Part shown: positions 8,262 to 18,742 of the stretch, in pieces
Numbering within the stretch: the stretch's first letter is position 1
How the letters are laid out: each line of letters starts with the position of its first letter
Translations under genes and position numbers: made by a program
Notes under the pieces: generated by a model
What the model saw: only the letters and a program-made list of their open reading frames with translations
Database searches by the model: none
Told to the model about the DNA's origin: nothing
NCBI RefSeq assembly: GCF_001039355.2
Contig: NW_019775923.1
Coordinates: 134,957-165,981 of the forward strand
Origin: Lingula anatina
Lineage: Eukaryota; Brachiopoda; Lingulata; Lingulida; Lingulidae
DNA length: 31,025 nucleotides
Reading direction: 5' to 3'

Positions 8262-10960
8262 CTAATAGTCCAAGAATTTGGTGCAGAAAAAAGGGTGAAT
8301 TGTGCTTTTTTTACCTACAAGCATGAAATTTGCCACAGTTGTAGATAATGGAATTCTAAGCCTTTTTGGATATATGGGCATGTCTGAAAATTCCACTTTG
8401 GCCGCCAAATCCAATATGGCCGCCACAAATACTCTTTTAAATTAAAACATCTAATATATAGTCCTATAATGGTTTAAAATATCATTTTATAGCTGGAAAA
8501 TATCATGCGATGAATGAATTATCAATATCTGCTACTACAGGGGTATAGAATTCCAAAATTGCCTCCAAAAGTAAAATAAGCAGTTGACTTACTCAAAATA
8601 TGCAGCAGTTTGATGAAATAATCAAGCACTTACAATTACAAGCATAAAAATTGTCACAATTGTGAAGAACATGAGTTTAAGTAACGTTGGGTATAGGGGC
8701 ATGTCTGAAAATTCCAATATGGCAGTCAATTTCAATATGGCCCCAAAAATACCCTTTCAAGGTGAAAGTTATTTGTATAGTCTTTTATAAAAATATCATC
8801 TAATGGTTAGAAAATACCATTGTATGTATGTAGTATCAGTATCTGTCACTTTAGGTTTTAAACTTCCAAAATGGCCTCCAAAAGTCAGCGGACCACAAGT
8901 ATTGAATTGTAATCACTCGTGAATAGGCATGTGGGCTTTGCAACTACCTGTATAACCAGCATATTCCTACCTGTGCAAGGGCTATTCTACAGAGTTTTTT
9001 AAAAAAACCATCAAGCATGATACATTTATTATGCACTGAAAACAGTCCTTCTTTTGATAAACCAACATATGTAGTTTGGCTTTTTGCTCTGGATTCTCAT
9101 TTAGATCAATTCCCAGGTAGCGATCTACTTATGTGGCACTCATGAGTGACTCCCCCTTTCTAAGAAAAAAAAGGACTTTGAAAGGTAAAAATTCATGAGA
9201 TTTCCGGCATCATTGTCTCTGTGGGACAATCCAGAATGAAGCCATGAGGAGTATTCACTTACCCAGCTTACAAAATCTACCAGGTAGCTCCTACCACATC
9301 TGTTTGTAGTTATGTGTGCAATTGCTAACTGTGGTGAGGGGAGTCAGAAGCATTGGAAGACTGGTCCTATAAGGGTTCACACTAGTAACCTACATCTAAC
9401 AATATGCCCTTCCACACTTTCATATTCCTATTGACCCTCATGCAGGTAAACTGATGCTTTCTGGTGTTAAAATGACCAATACCTCTTGGTATTTTGTTGG
9501 GGAAAGTGGATTACATGTAGAAGTTTTAGCTTTAGGCAAACTCTGGGAAAGCTGAGGGAAACACAACTACTAGTAAAGCTAGGCACACATTAATGAATGA
9601 AAATTATTTAACCAAATAAGTAGAAATTTCGGTGTAGCTAGCTGTTATCCTCTGTTGAGATATTGTCCACTAAAGTAATAGGTTGATCGTCCATAAAATG
9701 TGCAACACCTACTTGATAAAATAACTTTCGTTAATTTGAAACTTATTTGTGAAAATACCTTGACATTTTCATACCCTTGACATTTATAGAATTGCTGCAT
9801 GTGGTGTCACAACTGGACCAAAAGGAGTCCTGTTCCACTTTTTACGGTCATTTGGATCTTAATTTAACTAAAGTAACGAAAAACCAAAAAGGAGTAAAGA
9901 TTGTTGTAAGTCAGATAATGAAGTAGACTTTTTACTTAAAAAGGGTTTTAGTGGTCATATTAGAAATTTCAGACATGTCCCTATATAAAACATTGCTTTG
10001 AATCTTGTTCTGTACAATTTTGCCAATTTTCATGCTTGTAGTTTTAAGTGCATGATGAATTCACCATACTCTATACACCTAAAGAAGCAAATATTGATAC
10101 TCCATGCATACCATGGTCTTGTCTAACCATAAAATGTTATCTTAAGCTATTATAGGATTATATACTTGAAGTTTTAATTTGAACGGGTATTTGTGTCGGC
10201 CATATTGGATTTGGGGGCCATATATTGGAATTTTTAGACATGCCCATACATCCAAAAGTGCTTGGAATCCTGTTTTACAACTGTACCAAATGCCATGCTT
10301 GTAGTTTTTGATGAATTCACCACTCTGCTGGATATCTTGGATTAGTAGAGTGCTTTATACTATTGGCAGCCATTTTGGAGTTAATACACTTAAAGAAGCA
10401 GATATTGATTCTGAATTCATACTGTGGTGTTTTTCAACCTTTGTATGGTATTTAAGCCCATAAAAGACTATATACTTGAAGTTTTAATTAAAAGCCGTAT
10501 TTTTGGAGGCCATCTTGGTTTTGGGGGCCATTTTTAAATTTTTGGATATGCCCATACATCCAAACTTGCTCAGAATTTAATTTTCCACAAACGTGCCAAA
10601 TTTTATGCTTGTAGTTTTAAGTGCTTGATAAATTCCCCATTTTAATGGATATCTTGAATAAATGGTCTGCTTTTTTACTTTTGGCGGCCATTTTGGATTT
10701 AATACACCTGAAGGATTCATACCATGGTGTTTTCTAACCTTTATATGATATCTTAAGTCATTAAAAGACTATGTACTTGAAGTTTTATTTTGAAAAGTTA
10801 TTTTGGTGGCCATCTTGGATTTGACGGCCATTTTGGAATTTTCAGACATGCCCATATATCCAAATGTGGTCAGAATTTCATTGTACATAAGTGTGCAAAA
10901 TTTCATGCTTGTAGGTAAAAAATGCACAATTTTTCACCAAATTTCTGGACTATAATCAGT
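8262..10960. mobile_element. Foldback-type element with tandem-repeat inverted arms
   Basis: The sequence from ~8262 (TAGTCCAAGAATTTGGTG) is an inverted match to the sequence ending ~10960 (complement TAGTCCAGAAATTTGGTG). The match continues inward through TTTACCTACAAGCATGAAAT, GGATATATGGGCATGTCTGA and paired ATGGCCGCC motifs. The arms are tandem arrays of a ~260-325 bp unit: two units on the left (landmark GGCATGTCTGAAAATTCC near 8375 and 8698), four on the right in reverse orientation (near 9965, 10228, 10538, 10848). About 950 bp between the arms (8940-9890) has no open frame. Long inverted arms built of subrepeats are the hallmark of foldback elements (FB and Galileo of Drosophila are known examples). 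A non-autonomous copy; target-site duplication not resolved. Confidence 0.8.
8940..9890. other. Central, non-repeated part of the foldback element
   Basis: No transposase motif and no long open frame on either strand. It contains AG-rich and TAGCGATCTAC-type short motifs but nothing recognised. Confidence 0.4.
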
Positions 10961-11731
10961 GTCCTATGCTCACCCTTAGTCTCAGAGCACAATACAGACA
11001 CCTACAAGTAATAAAAATTAAGTTTCCGTTGTATGACGTTTTAAAAACGTCAGAAAGGTTTTAATCCCTATACTATGAATAGAAGGGGGCGGACAAACAA
11101 TGGAGAGCCGTCTAATCCCTTCAAAATTCGAACGCCAAAACACAATAGTTTAGACGTAATAACACACAATACCTTAGGCGAGTGAACCCCATGACGCCTG
11201 TTTCTGTGGTCCAGCGCGAGCACGACAATCCGCTGTGACTAGGTGTAATTAACAGCAGGATACATCAGTCAGAAAGTGCCCATTGTTTGTTGCGGCGATA
11301 GGATTATACTCCCGTGGCCACCTATCCTTTTGTTCACTAGCTTGCCACACGCAGCTGATCGTGTTTTAAGTGTTGCAAGAAAACTGCTAGTTTAATTTAG
11401 TATCAGTTTTTTAATTCAACATGAAGTGTTCTGTGGTCAAAGATTGAATTTGATAGACATGCATCAGCATCGTACATCAGCATGATCAACAAATCACCCC
11501 GTCTCAAAAAGTTTAAAGATGCTCCGTACACAAATTTCCAACATCGCTACCTGTGTAAAAATACATAACTGTTTAGAGATAACAAAGAAAGAAACATTAT
11601 TAAAACAATTTATTCACATTACAAGCTGGCGTGTTGCCTCAATTACTACATTAAGTTACATTTTATATAAAATAATAGAGCGAATCCGTAAAAGGATAGT
11701 AATAGAAAGTCTTAATAAATAAATAAATAAA
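10961..11731. other. Non-coding, no recognised feature
   Basis: Includes a 67-codon open frame at 11519-11722 without a recognisable domain and an AAAT tetranucleotide repeat at about 11715-11731 where the next MITE inserted. Confidence 0.4.
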
Positions 11732-11898
11732 CAGGCCCGCAGCCAGGGGGAGTTCGGGAGTTTCAAAAAACCCCCCTTTTGCTTAAAAAAGGTCCACTCT
11801 GGGTAAAATTTGACATAAATACATGGGGATTTTTCGGTAAAAGGTCCACTTTTTCAGAAAAAGATACTCCCTCTTTAAAATTGCTGGCTACAGGCTTG
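11732..11898. mobile_element. 167-bp MITE with CAGGCCCGCAGCCAG-type inverted ends
   Basis: The left end CAGGCCCGCAGCCAG and the right end GCTGGCTACAGGCTTG (complement CAAGCCTGTAGCCAGC) form an imperfect ~15-bp terminal inverted repeat. The element sits between AATAAATAAATAAA and ATAAATAAATAA, so any target duplication is hidden in the AAAT repeat. The interior contains two GGTCCACT motifs. Too short to encode a transposase. Confidence 0.7.
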
Positions 11899-12030
11899 AT
11901 AAATAAATAACTAAAAATATTATTTAAAGAATAAAGTAAATAATTAGGTTACATTAAGAATCAAATAAAAATAGATAAAAGTTAGATGATTTAAATCATT
12001 AAATTAAATTGATAAATAAATTATGATTTA

Positions 12031-12720
12031 ATAATTGAATGAATAAATCGCTGTGAAGAAAAAATCATTGTCGCACCTAACGCGGTGAGTGTCAACCCAT
12101 TATCAGGGCCATAACTTATAACTCCTTGATTCAACGAACTTTCATAAACATGTAGTGTGACCACACTGTCAGCCACCCCCCTTGTTGCACGTTGCAAGCG
12201 ATTTGTCTCATAACTATGACAAGGCGTTCTTTTTTCTTGTTGTTGTTTAAAAACGGACCACTTTGTCAAGGCTAATTGCTTAGCTCCCTGCGCGGCATAT
12301 GTACTTAGCTCTTTGCGCGACCTATGTAAACGCTAAGATATAAATGTTAGACCGGGTAGTTGATTGTTTTGCCCGGGCGCCGCACTTATGCTTTCTTACT
12401 AGAGCGATCTAGAACAAGTCGCTAATTTGCCCTGTTTGTAACTGAAGCAAAATATGTTCTATATGCCGTTTCTGCACGACAGCCGGAGACACAGTAATTG
12501 TATAAGGCATGGTTTAAGCTTGTTCGAGAGATAATAACAGTCGCGTTTAACAAAAGATAGTAAGACCCCTTCCTCTTTAACTGATGTCTTACACTGTTAA
12601 TATTGACCGCACTTTCATATATTATGTAATACACTGTCAGACTTTCCCCTGTTGCACGTTGGCGTTGGATTGTACTTGTGCCTCTGTCAATGCATCTCAT
12701 TTAGTTTAAATATTTTACCG
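12031..12720 (-). repeat. Two diverged related segments (about 12139-12195 and 12612-12662)
   Basis: Both contain CTTTCATA, then ACACTGTCAG and CCCCTTGTTGCACGTTG/CCCCTGTTGCACGTTGG in the same order. On the minus strand the two fall in open frames of 82 and 92 codons that share QRAT followed by a VYES-like segment (HVYESS, IIYESA). This may be a diverged duplication, of coding or non-coding nature; no known domain was recognised and no initiation or splice evidence supports a gene. A 26-bp near-tandem pair (CTTAGCTC..TGCGCG) lies at 12279-12331. Confidence 0.35.
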
Positions 12721-12830
12721 CATAAACCTTTGTGGTTAAGAGTTATTAGTTTAGTAGTAGAAATAGGATGCTTGGACAAAAAGCTTCTAGTCAACTCGCT
12801 AAGACCTAGGGTGTGATGCTGCTATCATCC

Positions 12831-13853
12831 GAGCGTTAAGGCGTAGGTTTATTCATCATGATCTATTTTGTAAACAATACTTGCCTAGATTTTACTTGGA
12901 TTAATCATAGTCACTGATTGGCTACTCGCCTATAATGCGTGCTGAATGACAGACAACTTATAAATATTATCTGTGTTACTGTGTTTATGACCACGTTAAG
13001 TTAAAATAGAACGGTATCGGTGATTTAATCCATCCAACATATTTATATTTCTTCTTTTAAATCCAGTGTTAGGTTAACATCAAGTCAAAGCAAGCCTTGC
13101 AGATTGATTTTGTTTAAATTTTCGTAAATTAAGTAAAGCTAAGTGAAGCCTGTTTCTAGTTCATCCACACTATAAAACTGCATGAAGGATAACAAGTCTC
13201 TGAAGCCAATTAACTTTCACAATACCCTGTGCTTTAGAGTCCCATGTTATACTGTACAATAAAATGAGTATGGCCTGAGAGAAATATAAATATGAGGCCG
13301 TGTATGAAGATGTTTCAAATAATAAAAATCAAGAATTTATACATGTTAGGTACATGCACATCACTTGATAAGCCATTTCACAAAAATGGCATCTAATTTT
13401 TCAGATAAACCCCCACTTTTATCGATCTCAACGCCTTGTCTGATGTTTACATGTAGGCGTATACTCCAATATTAATTGCGAACAATATCAATAGCGACTC
13501 GAGATCGTTGCCTGTTTTTCACACTTTTACACAAACTCATGAAGGGTTAATAAAAGGATTCGCGTTGCGACATCTATCTCTTTCTTTCGAACAAGCAAAT
13601 TAAGGGCTGACCCGAAGTAAGCTTTCAAAACTAATTTCTCTTTGACTGTACAGGGGTATATTGTAATTACTCCACTTGGTCGCCTCCATTGTCTTGTAAC
13701 ATTGACAAAGAATGTGTTTTCACACGCTAGTTTACATAACTCCTTTGCCTTGTGTCTTTATCAAGGTTATAATCAGTTTGAATAGGTTGTCTTGCCTCAC
13801 TTAAAAAGGGAGTTGTTCTTCACACTGGTTGTTGCCTACATTTGTGTAACTTA
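12831..13853. repeat. 1023-bp duplicate, left member (probable allele)
   Basis: Aligns with 14358-15380 at a constant offset of 1527 with about a dozen single-base differences and no net indel. It ends exactly where the N run starts, and the other member continues beyond that point. This is the expected pattern of two alleles or overlapping contigs laid out in tandem by scaffolding. No coding content was recognised. Confidence 0.9.
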
Positions 13854-14308
13854 NNNNNNNNNNNNNNNNNNNNNNNNNNNNNNNNNNNNNNNNNNNNNNN
13901 NNNNNNNNNNNNNNNNNNNNNNNNNNNNNNNNNNNNNNNNNNNNNNNNNNNNNNNNNNNNNNNNNNNNNNNNNNNNNNNNNNNNNNNNNNNNNNNNNNNN
14001 NNNNNNNNNNNNNNNNNNNNNNNNNNNNNNNNNNNNNNNNNNNNNNNNNNNNNNNNNNNNNNNNNNNNNNNNNNNNNNNNNNNNNNNNNNNNNNNNNNNN
14101 NNNNNNNNNNNNNNNNNNNNNNNNNNNNNNNNNNNNNNNNNNNNNNNNNNNNNNNNNNNNNNNNNNNNNNNNNNNNNNNNNNNNNNNNNNNNNNNNNNNN
14201 NNNNNNNNNNNNNNNNNNNNNNNNNNNNNNNNNNNNNNNNNNNNNNNNNNNNNNNNNNNNNNNNNNNNNNNNNNNNNNNNNNNNNNNNNNNNNNNNNNNN
14301 NNNNNNNN
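13854..14308. other. Assembly gap (455 N)
   Basis: Unsequenced. Open frames that span it are meaningless. Because both flanks are near-identical, the gap may be artificial. Confidence 1.
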
Positions 14309-14357
14309 CCCTTGAACCGGTCCATTTTTAAAGCGTCGAATCATTTTTGATATCATT

Positions 14358-15380
14358 GAGCGTTAAAGCGTAGGTTTATTCATCATGATCTATTTTGTAA
14401 ACAATACTTGCCTAGATTTTACTTGGATTGATCATAGTCACTGTTTGGCTACTCGCCTATAATGCGTGCTGAATGACAGACAACTTATAAATATTATCTG
14501 TGTTACTGTGTTTATGACCACGTTAAGTTAAAATAGAACGGTATCGGTGATTTAATCCATCCAACATATTTATATTTCTTCTTTTAAATCCAGTGTTAGG
14601 TTAACATCAAGTCAAAGCAAGCCTTGCAGATTGATTTTGTTTAAATTTTCGTAAATTAAGTAAAGCTAAGTAAAGCCTGTTTCTAGTTCATCCACACTAT
14701 AAAACTGCATGAAGGATAACAAGTCTCTGAAGCCAATTAACTTTCACAATGCCGTGTGCTTTAGAGTCCCATGTTATACTGTACAATAAAATGAGTATGG
14801 CCTGAGAGAAATATAAATATGAGGCAGTGTATGAAGATGTTTCAAATAATTAAAATCAAGAATTTATACATGTTAGGTACATGCACATCACTTGATAAGT
14901 CATTTCACAAAAATGGCATCTAATTTTTCAGATAAACCCCCACTTTTATCGATCTCAACGCCTTGTCTGATGTTTACATGTAGGCGTATACTCCAATATT
15001 AATTGCGAACAATATCAATAGCGACTCGAGATCGTTGCCTGTTTTTCACACTTTTACACAAACTCATGAAGGGTTAATAAAAGGATTCGCGTTGCGACAT
15101 CTATCTCTTTCTTTCGAACAAGCAAATTAAGGGCTGACCCGAAGTAAGCTTTCATAACTAATTTCTCTTTGACTGTACAGGGGTATATTGTAATTACTCC
15201 ACTTGGTCGCCTCCATTGTCTTGTAACATTGACAAATAATGTGTTTTCACACGCTAGTTTACATAACTCCTTTGCCTTGTGTCTTTATCAAGGTTATAAT
15301 CAGTTTGAATAGGTTGTCTTGCCTCACTTAAAAAGGGAGTTGTTCTTCACACTGGTTGTTGCCTACATTTGTGTAACTTA
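14358..15380. repeat. 1023-bp duplicate, right member
   Basis: Partner of 12831-13853; about 1% divergence, all substitutions, e.g. AATACCCTGTG versus AATGCCGTGTG. Continues into unique sequence after 15380. Confidence 0.9.
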
Positions 15381-15928
15381 TGCTAACCTACTTTGTACAA
15401 ATATGGTTTTAATAAATCGCCAAAACTATGACACTAAACTATGAACATTGTGTATCAAACATTTTGATACGGTTAAATAAATGTGCAAGAAGGATTACGG
15501 AATGAATTACTATTTACCTCCCCCCCACGCGCCCTTCAAAAAATGCTCTTTTGATTTCGAAATGAATTTGTTTTTAACGCAAAGAAGTCCAATACATCTT
15601 TCACGACTCAGTCATTGTACAGCATGTTATATTACTCTTTACCCTTTTTATTTGACACTGTCTCTGTTTCTCTCCCCTTTTACTTTCTCTTGTTAGAAGG
15701 AGGGCAAATAAATAAGCATTCAAAATATGCATCACCAATCTTCAGAAAAGAATGAGTGAATGAACCATTGGGCTGATTCACAACGTCCGACACAGCAGAA
15801 TAAATTAAATAACAGCTTTCACAGATTTAACTGCAGTTAGCTGTACAGCGTCACTATATACATAATCCGCTGCACGCGCGAAGCTGTTGAACAAAAGGGT
15901 AGTTCTCTAGGGAAGACCTTTTGTTTAC
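15381..15928. other. Non-coding, no recognised gene
   Basis: Contains a CT-rich stretch at 15655-15695 and, just before the dispersed repeat, an inverted pair ACAAAAGG/CCTTTTGT at about 15891-15925. No convincing open frame. Confidence 0.4.
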
Positions 15929-16120
15929 ATAAGTACTCTAAGGGGGCGTGCCTAACCAGGCGACAAGAGGATTAGGCTAGTCACTATATTCCGTCAAATT
16001 CGTTTAGCGACCCTATCATTATCACACTCCCTCTATTGTATTTTCTGACGTTATAATTGTATCTAATCTCCTTATGGTAGATGGAAAAAATGCACACATA
16101 TATAATCTTATGACTGTATA
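15929..16120. repeat. Dispersed repeat, copy 2 (partner at 1-200)
   Basis: Same orientation as copy 1, strongly similar over 15929-16045 and weaker to about 16120. Here the left boundary can be seen: before 15929 the sequence is unlike anything else in the window. Confidence 0.7.
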
Positions 16121-16520
16121 CTGGTACACCACAAATGTCATATTTTCCCATAAATATTGAAAAACAACAGGTTTTTAAAGGACGAAATAAAAATAAGAAA
16201 CACTTCTCAGTGAATTCACAGTCCATTCTCATTGTCGCGGCACCACATTTGAATTAGCAAATTTAGTTTACAATTAGCAACGTGTGCAAACAATCCATTT
16301 GAAAGTATGGAACAAGTAATGCATTAAATGTAGATTTTAACCCCATAGAGCCCGTCACCGCATATGTGCGGTTCAATTATCGCTTACCCCAAACGCCCAG
16401 AACCGCATATGTGCGTATCTTGGAAAGATCGTCTTCTGTACTCTTTTGTATCGTGAGTCATAAAATGATATATAGTTTAACATCCGGGTATGTTTCTTGT
16501 CTCTCATTGCCACCATTTTT

Positions 16521-16730
16521 AAAGGCGATAAAAATATATATGAGCGAGAAAACGGCGATTTTCAAGACTTAGTTGGAGAAAGTAAAATCAAGATGGCGGC
16601 TCCTCACTACGGTAGGGACCTGCGAAGGGATACTGTTATTGAAATGATTGAAAACCCGGACTTTGATGAGACGTTTTCGTGTGACAGTGACATAGAGAGT
16701 GCCGATGATATTCATTTATTTATGATATAA
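16521..16730 (+). pseudogene. Acidic reading frame, repeat unit 1 (piggyBac N-terminus-like)
   Basis: The frame ending at TAA 16728-16730 reads ...NIYERENGDFQDL..., then MAAPHYGRDLRRDTVIEMIE and FSCDSDIESADDIHLFMI. An acidic N-terminal region with a DSD(I/M)E/D motif is common before the catalytic domain of piggyBac-family proteins. The CAAGATGGCGGC around an internal ATG resembles a YY1 site plus a start context. Only this N-terminal-like part is present. Calling it piggyBac-derived relies on the flanking ends. Confidence 0.45.
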
Positions 16731-16939
16731 AGGACGATAGAAATATATATGAGCGAGAAATCGACGATTTTCTAGACTTAGCTGGAGAAAGTAAAATCAA
16801 AACGGCGACTTCTCACTACGGAAGGGGCCTGCGAATGGGTACTGTTATTGAAATGATTGAAAACTACGACACTGATCAGGAGTTTTCGAGTGACAGTGAT
16901 ATGGACATTGGGGATGATATTCCTTTATTCATGATATAA
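16730..16939 (+). pseudogene. Acidic reading frame, repeat unit 2
   Basis: A diverged tandem copy of 16521-16730, in a different reading frame (codons begin at 16730). It reads NIYEREIDDFLDLAGESKIK, TVIEMIENYDTDQEFSSDSD and DDIPLFMI, ending with TAA at 16937-16939. Unit 1 and unit 2 both remain open along their full ~70 codons despite many substitutions, including the same stop position. The internal ATG of unit 1 is AAAACGGCG here, so it has lost that start. Confidence 0.45.
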
Positions 16940-17730
16940 GTTTTAAAGATGCTTTTGTCATAGATGGTGTTAAAATTTGACTTTTATTCAGCTCTGGCCA
17001 CGAAGTTCAGGTGAGCTGAAAAGCTGGCTCAAGTAGGTATACCTGATAGCAAAACGAGCATAACTTGGAAATTAATAAAGATAACTTGCTGAAATTTCCT
17101 GGATTGAAAGTTACTATAATTGACATCATCTCTGTGAATTTTCAGGCAAATGTATGGAGAAATAAAAAATTGATGTGCATAAAGATAAATCAACTTTGTT
17201 TTTTTTCACCCTTACCAAATCAAAATGTAGTTTTTAACTGGCCATAACTCTTGATACTGCACGTTGAATTTAAATTTAATTCTATTTTCATTTAGCTTGA
17301 AATATTGGCTTTTTAAAAATGTATGCTTTGTATGGGTAATAAAGGCAAACAAATAAATTATGGCCAATTTACTGAAGTGACCCGGCTTTTCAAGGTTAGC
17401 TCACAGAATTAATTGGGCACAGCAGAACTTTATGGGTCAGCATTAACTGGATCCTATGGGGTAAAAATACATGTTTCTTTAAATTACTGGTTTATTTCAC
17501 GTCATATTGGTGCAAACGTCTTTGAACATATTGAAAGGTTCGTGAAGTCGCCAGTGTCATCATTTGAGAAAATTAAATTAACACAAATTTCCTTTTTATC
17601 AGCAAAATGTAAATTGCAAGCGAGATTTTTGTAGGACTACTGGTGCATCCATGTCATGCGAAATTAATTTTCTATTCAAACCATTCATCTTTCGTATCTG
17701 TACATTAGTTGAACATGTTTTTGCCATCAG
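16940..17730. other. 3' part of the piggyBac-like element and sequence before the GBP exons
   Basis: No GTPase motif or other coding exon recognised. An AG..GT-bracketed 19-nt string near 16993-17011 was seen but is too short to call. Confidence 0.4.
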
Positions 17731-17983
17731 GTTTTTAGTAGGGACCCACGGAAAAAGGAAGAAACAGACCAGGAGAAGATAGGGAGCCTCATGCTGAGGG
17801 CTTTTCAACAGGTGGAGGCATTTGATCTCCCTATCCCAGGAGATGAAGAACTTTTGGCAGATATTGCAGCAAATGCTGACGCTATCAGACCTAAATTCAA
17901 TGTGAGAATGGGAGAGTTTATAGAACACATCCTGTCTAGTCTAGAATGCAAGCGAGGGATGACTGTGGGCTCTCAGATAACAG
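17731..17983 (+). CDS. GBP-like exon 1 of the visible set
   Basis: Acceptor TTGCCATCAG, donor CAG|GTATAT. Starts in phase 0 and ends in phase 1. Encodes VFSRDPRKKEETDQEKIG, then LRAFQQVEAFDLPIPGDEEL and HILSSLECKRGMTVGSQITG. This spans the hinge into the helical domain. A second AG, 6 bases into the exon (TTTTTAG), is an alternative acceptor. Preceding exons for the G domain must exist if the gene is complete. Confidence 0.85.
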
Positions 17984-18708
17984 GTATATTGTTTCATGGT
18001 GTATTTTGGTCATTTTCTTTGTAATGAAAGATGAGTATGTAACGTCATCTACCTGTAGACTGCAAATTGGTCTCAACCATATGAAATTGGTCTTAACATT
18101 AGAAAGTCACCCCCTTATCACCATTTCTAGGGGATCAGCTTGCTACAATGCTGCAGAAATATGTGGAAGCTGTGAATGATCCAGACACCATACCTGCCAT
18201 GAAGAGTGCCTGGGATGCTAGTGTGGAGTTAAGGCGCAGGAAAATACTGGAAGACATGGTGGTGAAGTACAACACGGAAATGACGGTACGTGAAATATAT
18301 TATGTATGTTTAGTTTACACAATCAAAAGTATCAACAAAGGGCAGATACAAGTATATGAATGGTGTTTGAAATTTGGCCGCTGTCAGCCACATTTATTGA
18401 AAGGTCCTGTAATAAAAGAATTGGGGTGATTTATTAGGTAACATTGAATAACTTTTGTTAATAACAATTGCGTGATATTTAGATCTAAAAAAATTGCATT
18501 AAGAACTGGTATGCTGACAGATAGTGCACGTTTCCATTTGTGGGCTTGCAAAGAGGACAAGATTTTTTTATTGACATCACAAAACAAAACATACATTTTT
18601 CACACTAAACACATATTACAACTTATATGCATCAGACACAAACTAGCATACAGTAGGCTCATTGGACATTAACGGCACTTAAAAAAGGGAGTGACAGAAT
18701 ACGTTGCA

Positions 18709-18742
<34 letters not shown>

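Larger units (their letters stand above)
16341..17461 (+). mobile_element. Non-autonomous piggyBac-like element
   Basis: A TTAA at 16337-16340 is followed by CCCCATAGAGCCC. The other end, CCTATGGGG at 17453-17461, gives CCCCATAGGATCC on the opposite strand (10 of 13 identical), followed by TAAA in place of TTAA. TTAA targets and inverted ends beginning CCC are the hallmark of piggyBac transposons. A subterminal motif, ACCGCATATGTGCGG, is partly palindromic and repeated 44 bp further in (16357 and 16402). The interior holds two acidic reading frames (next entries) but no DDD catalytic domain. The degenerate right target site and low interior coding content indicate an internally deleted or old copy. 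Confidence 0.55.

Noticed and set aside
13792-14356. Long open frames across the N gap.
   Set aside because: They consist almost wholly of unknown bases.
16366-16572. 68-codon frame at the left end of the piggyBac-like element.
   Set aside because: Covers subterminal non-coding repeats; the acidic frame overlapping it is better supported by its duplicate.
16993-17011. 19-nt AG...GT-bracketed string as a microexon.
   Set aside because: Lies inside the piggyBac-like element and has no phase or homology support.
17599-17928. 109-codon minus-strand frame.
   Set aside because: Lies antisense to GBP exon 1 and has no domain of its own.
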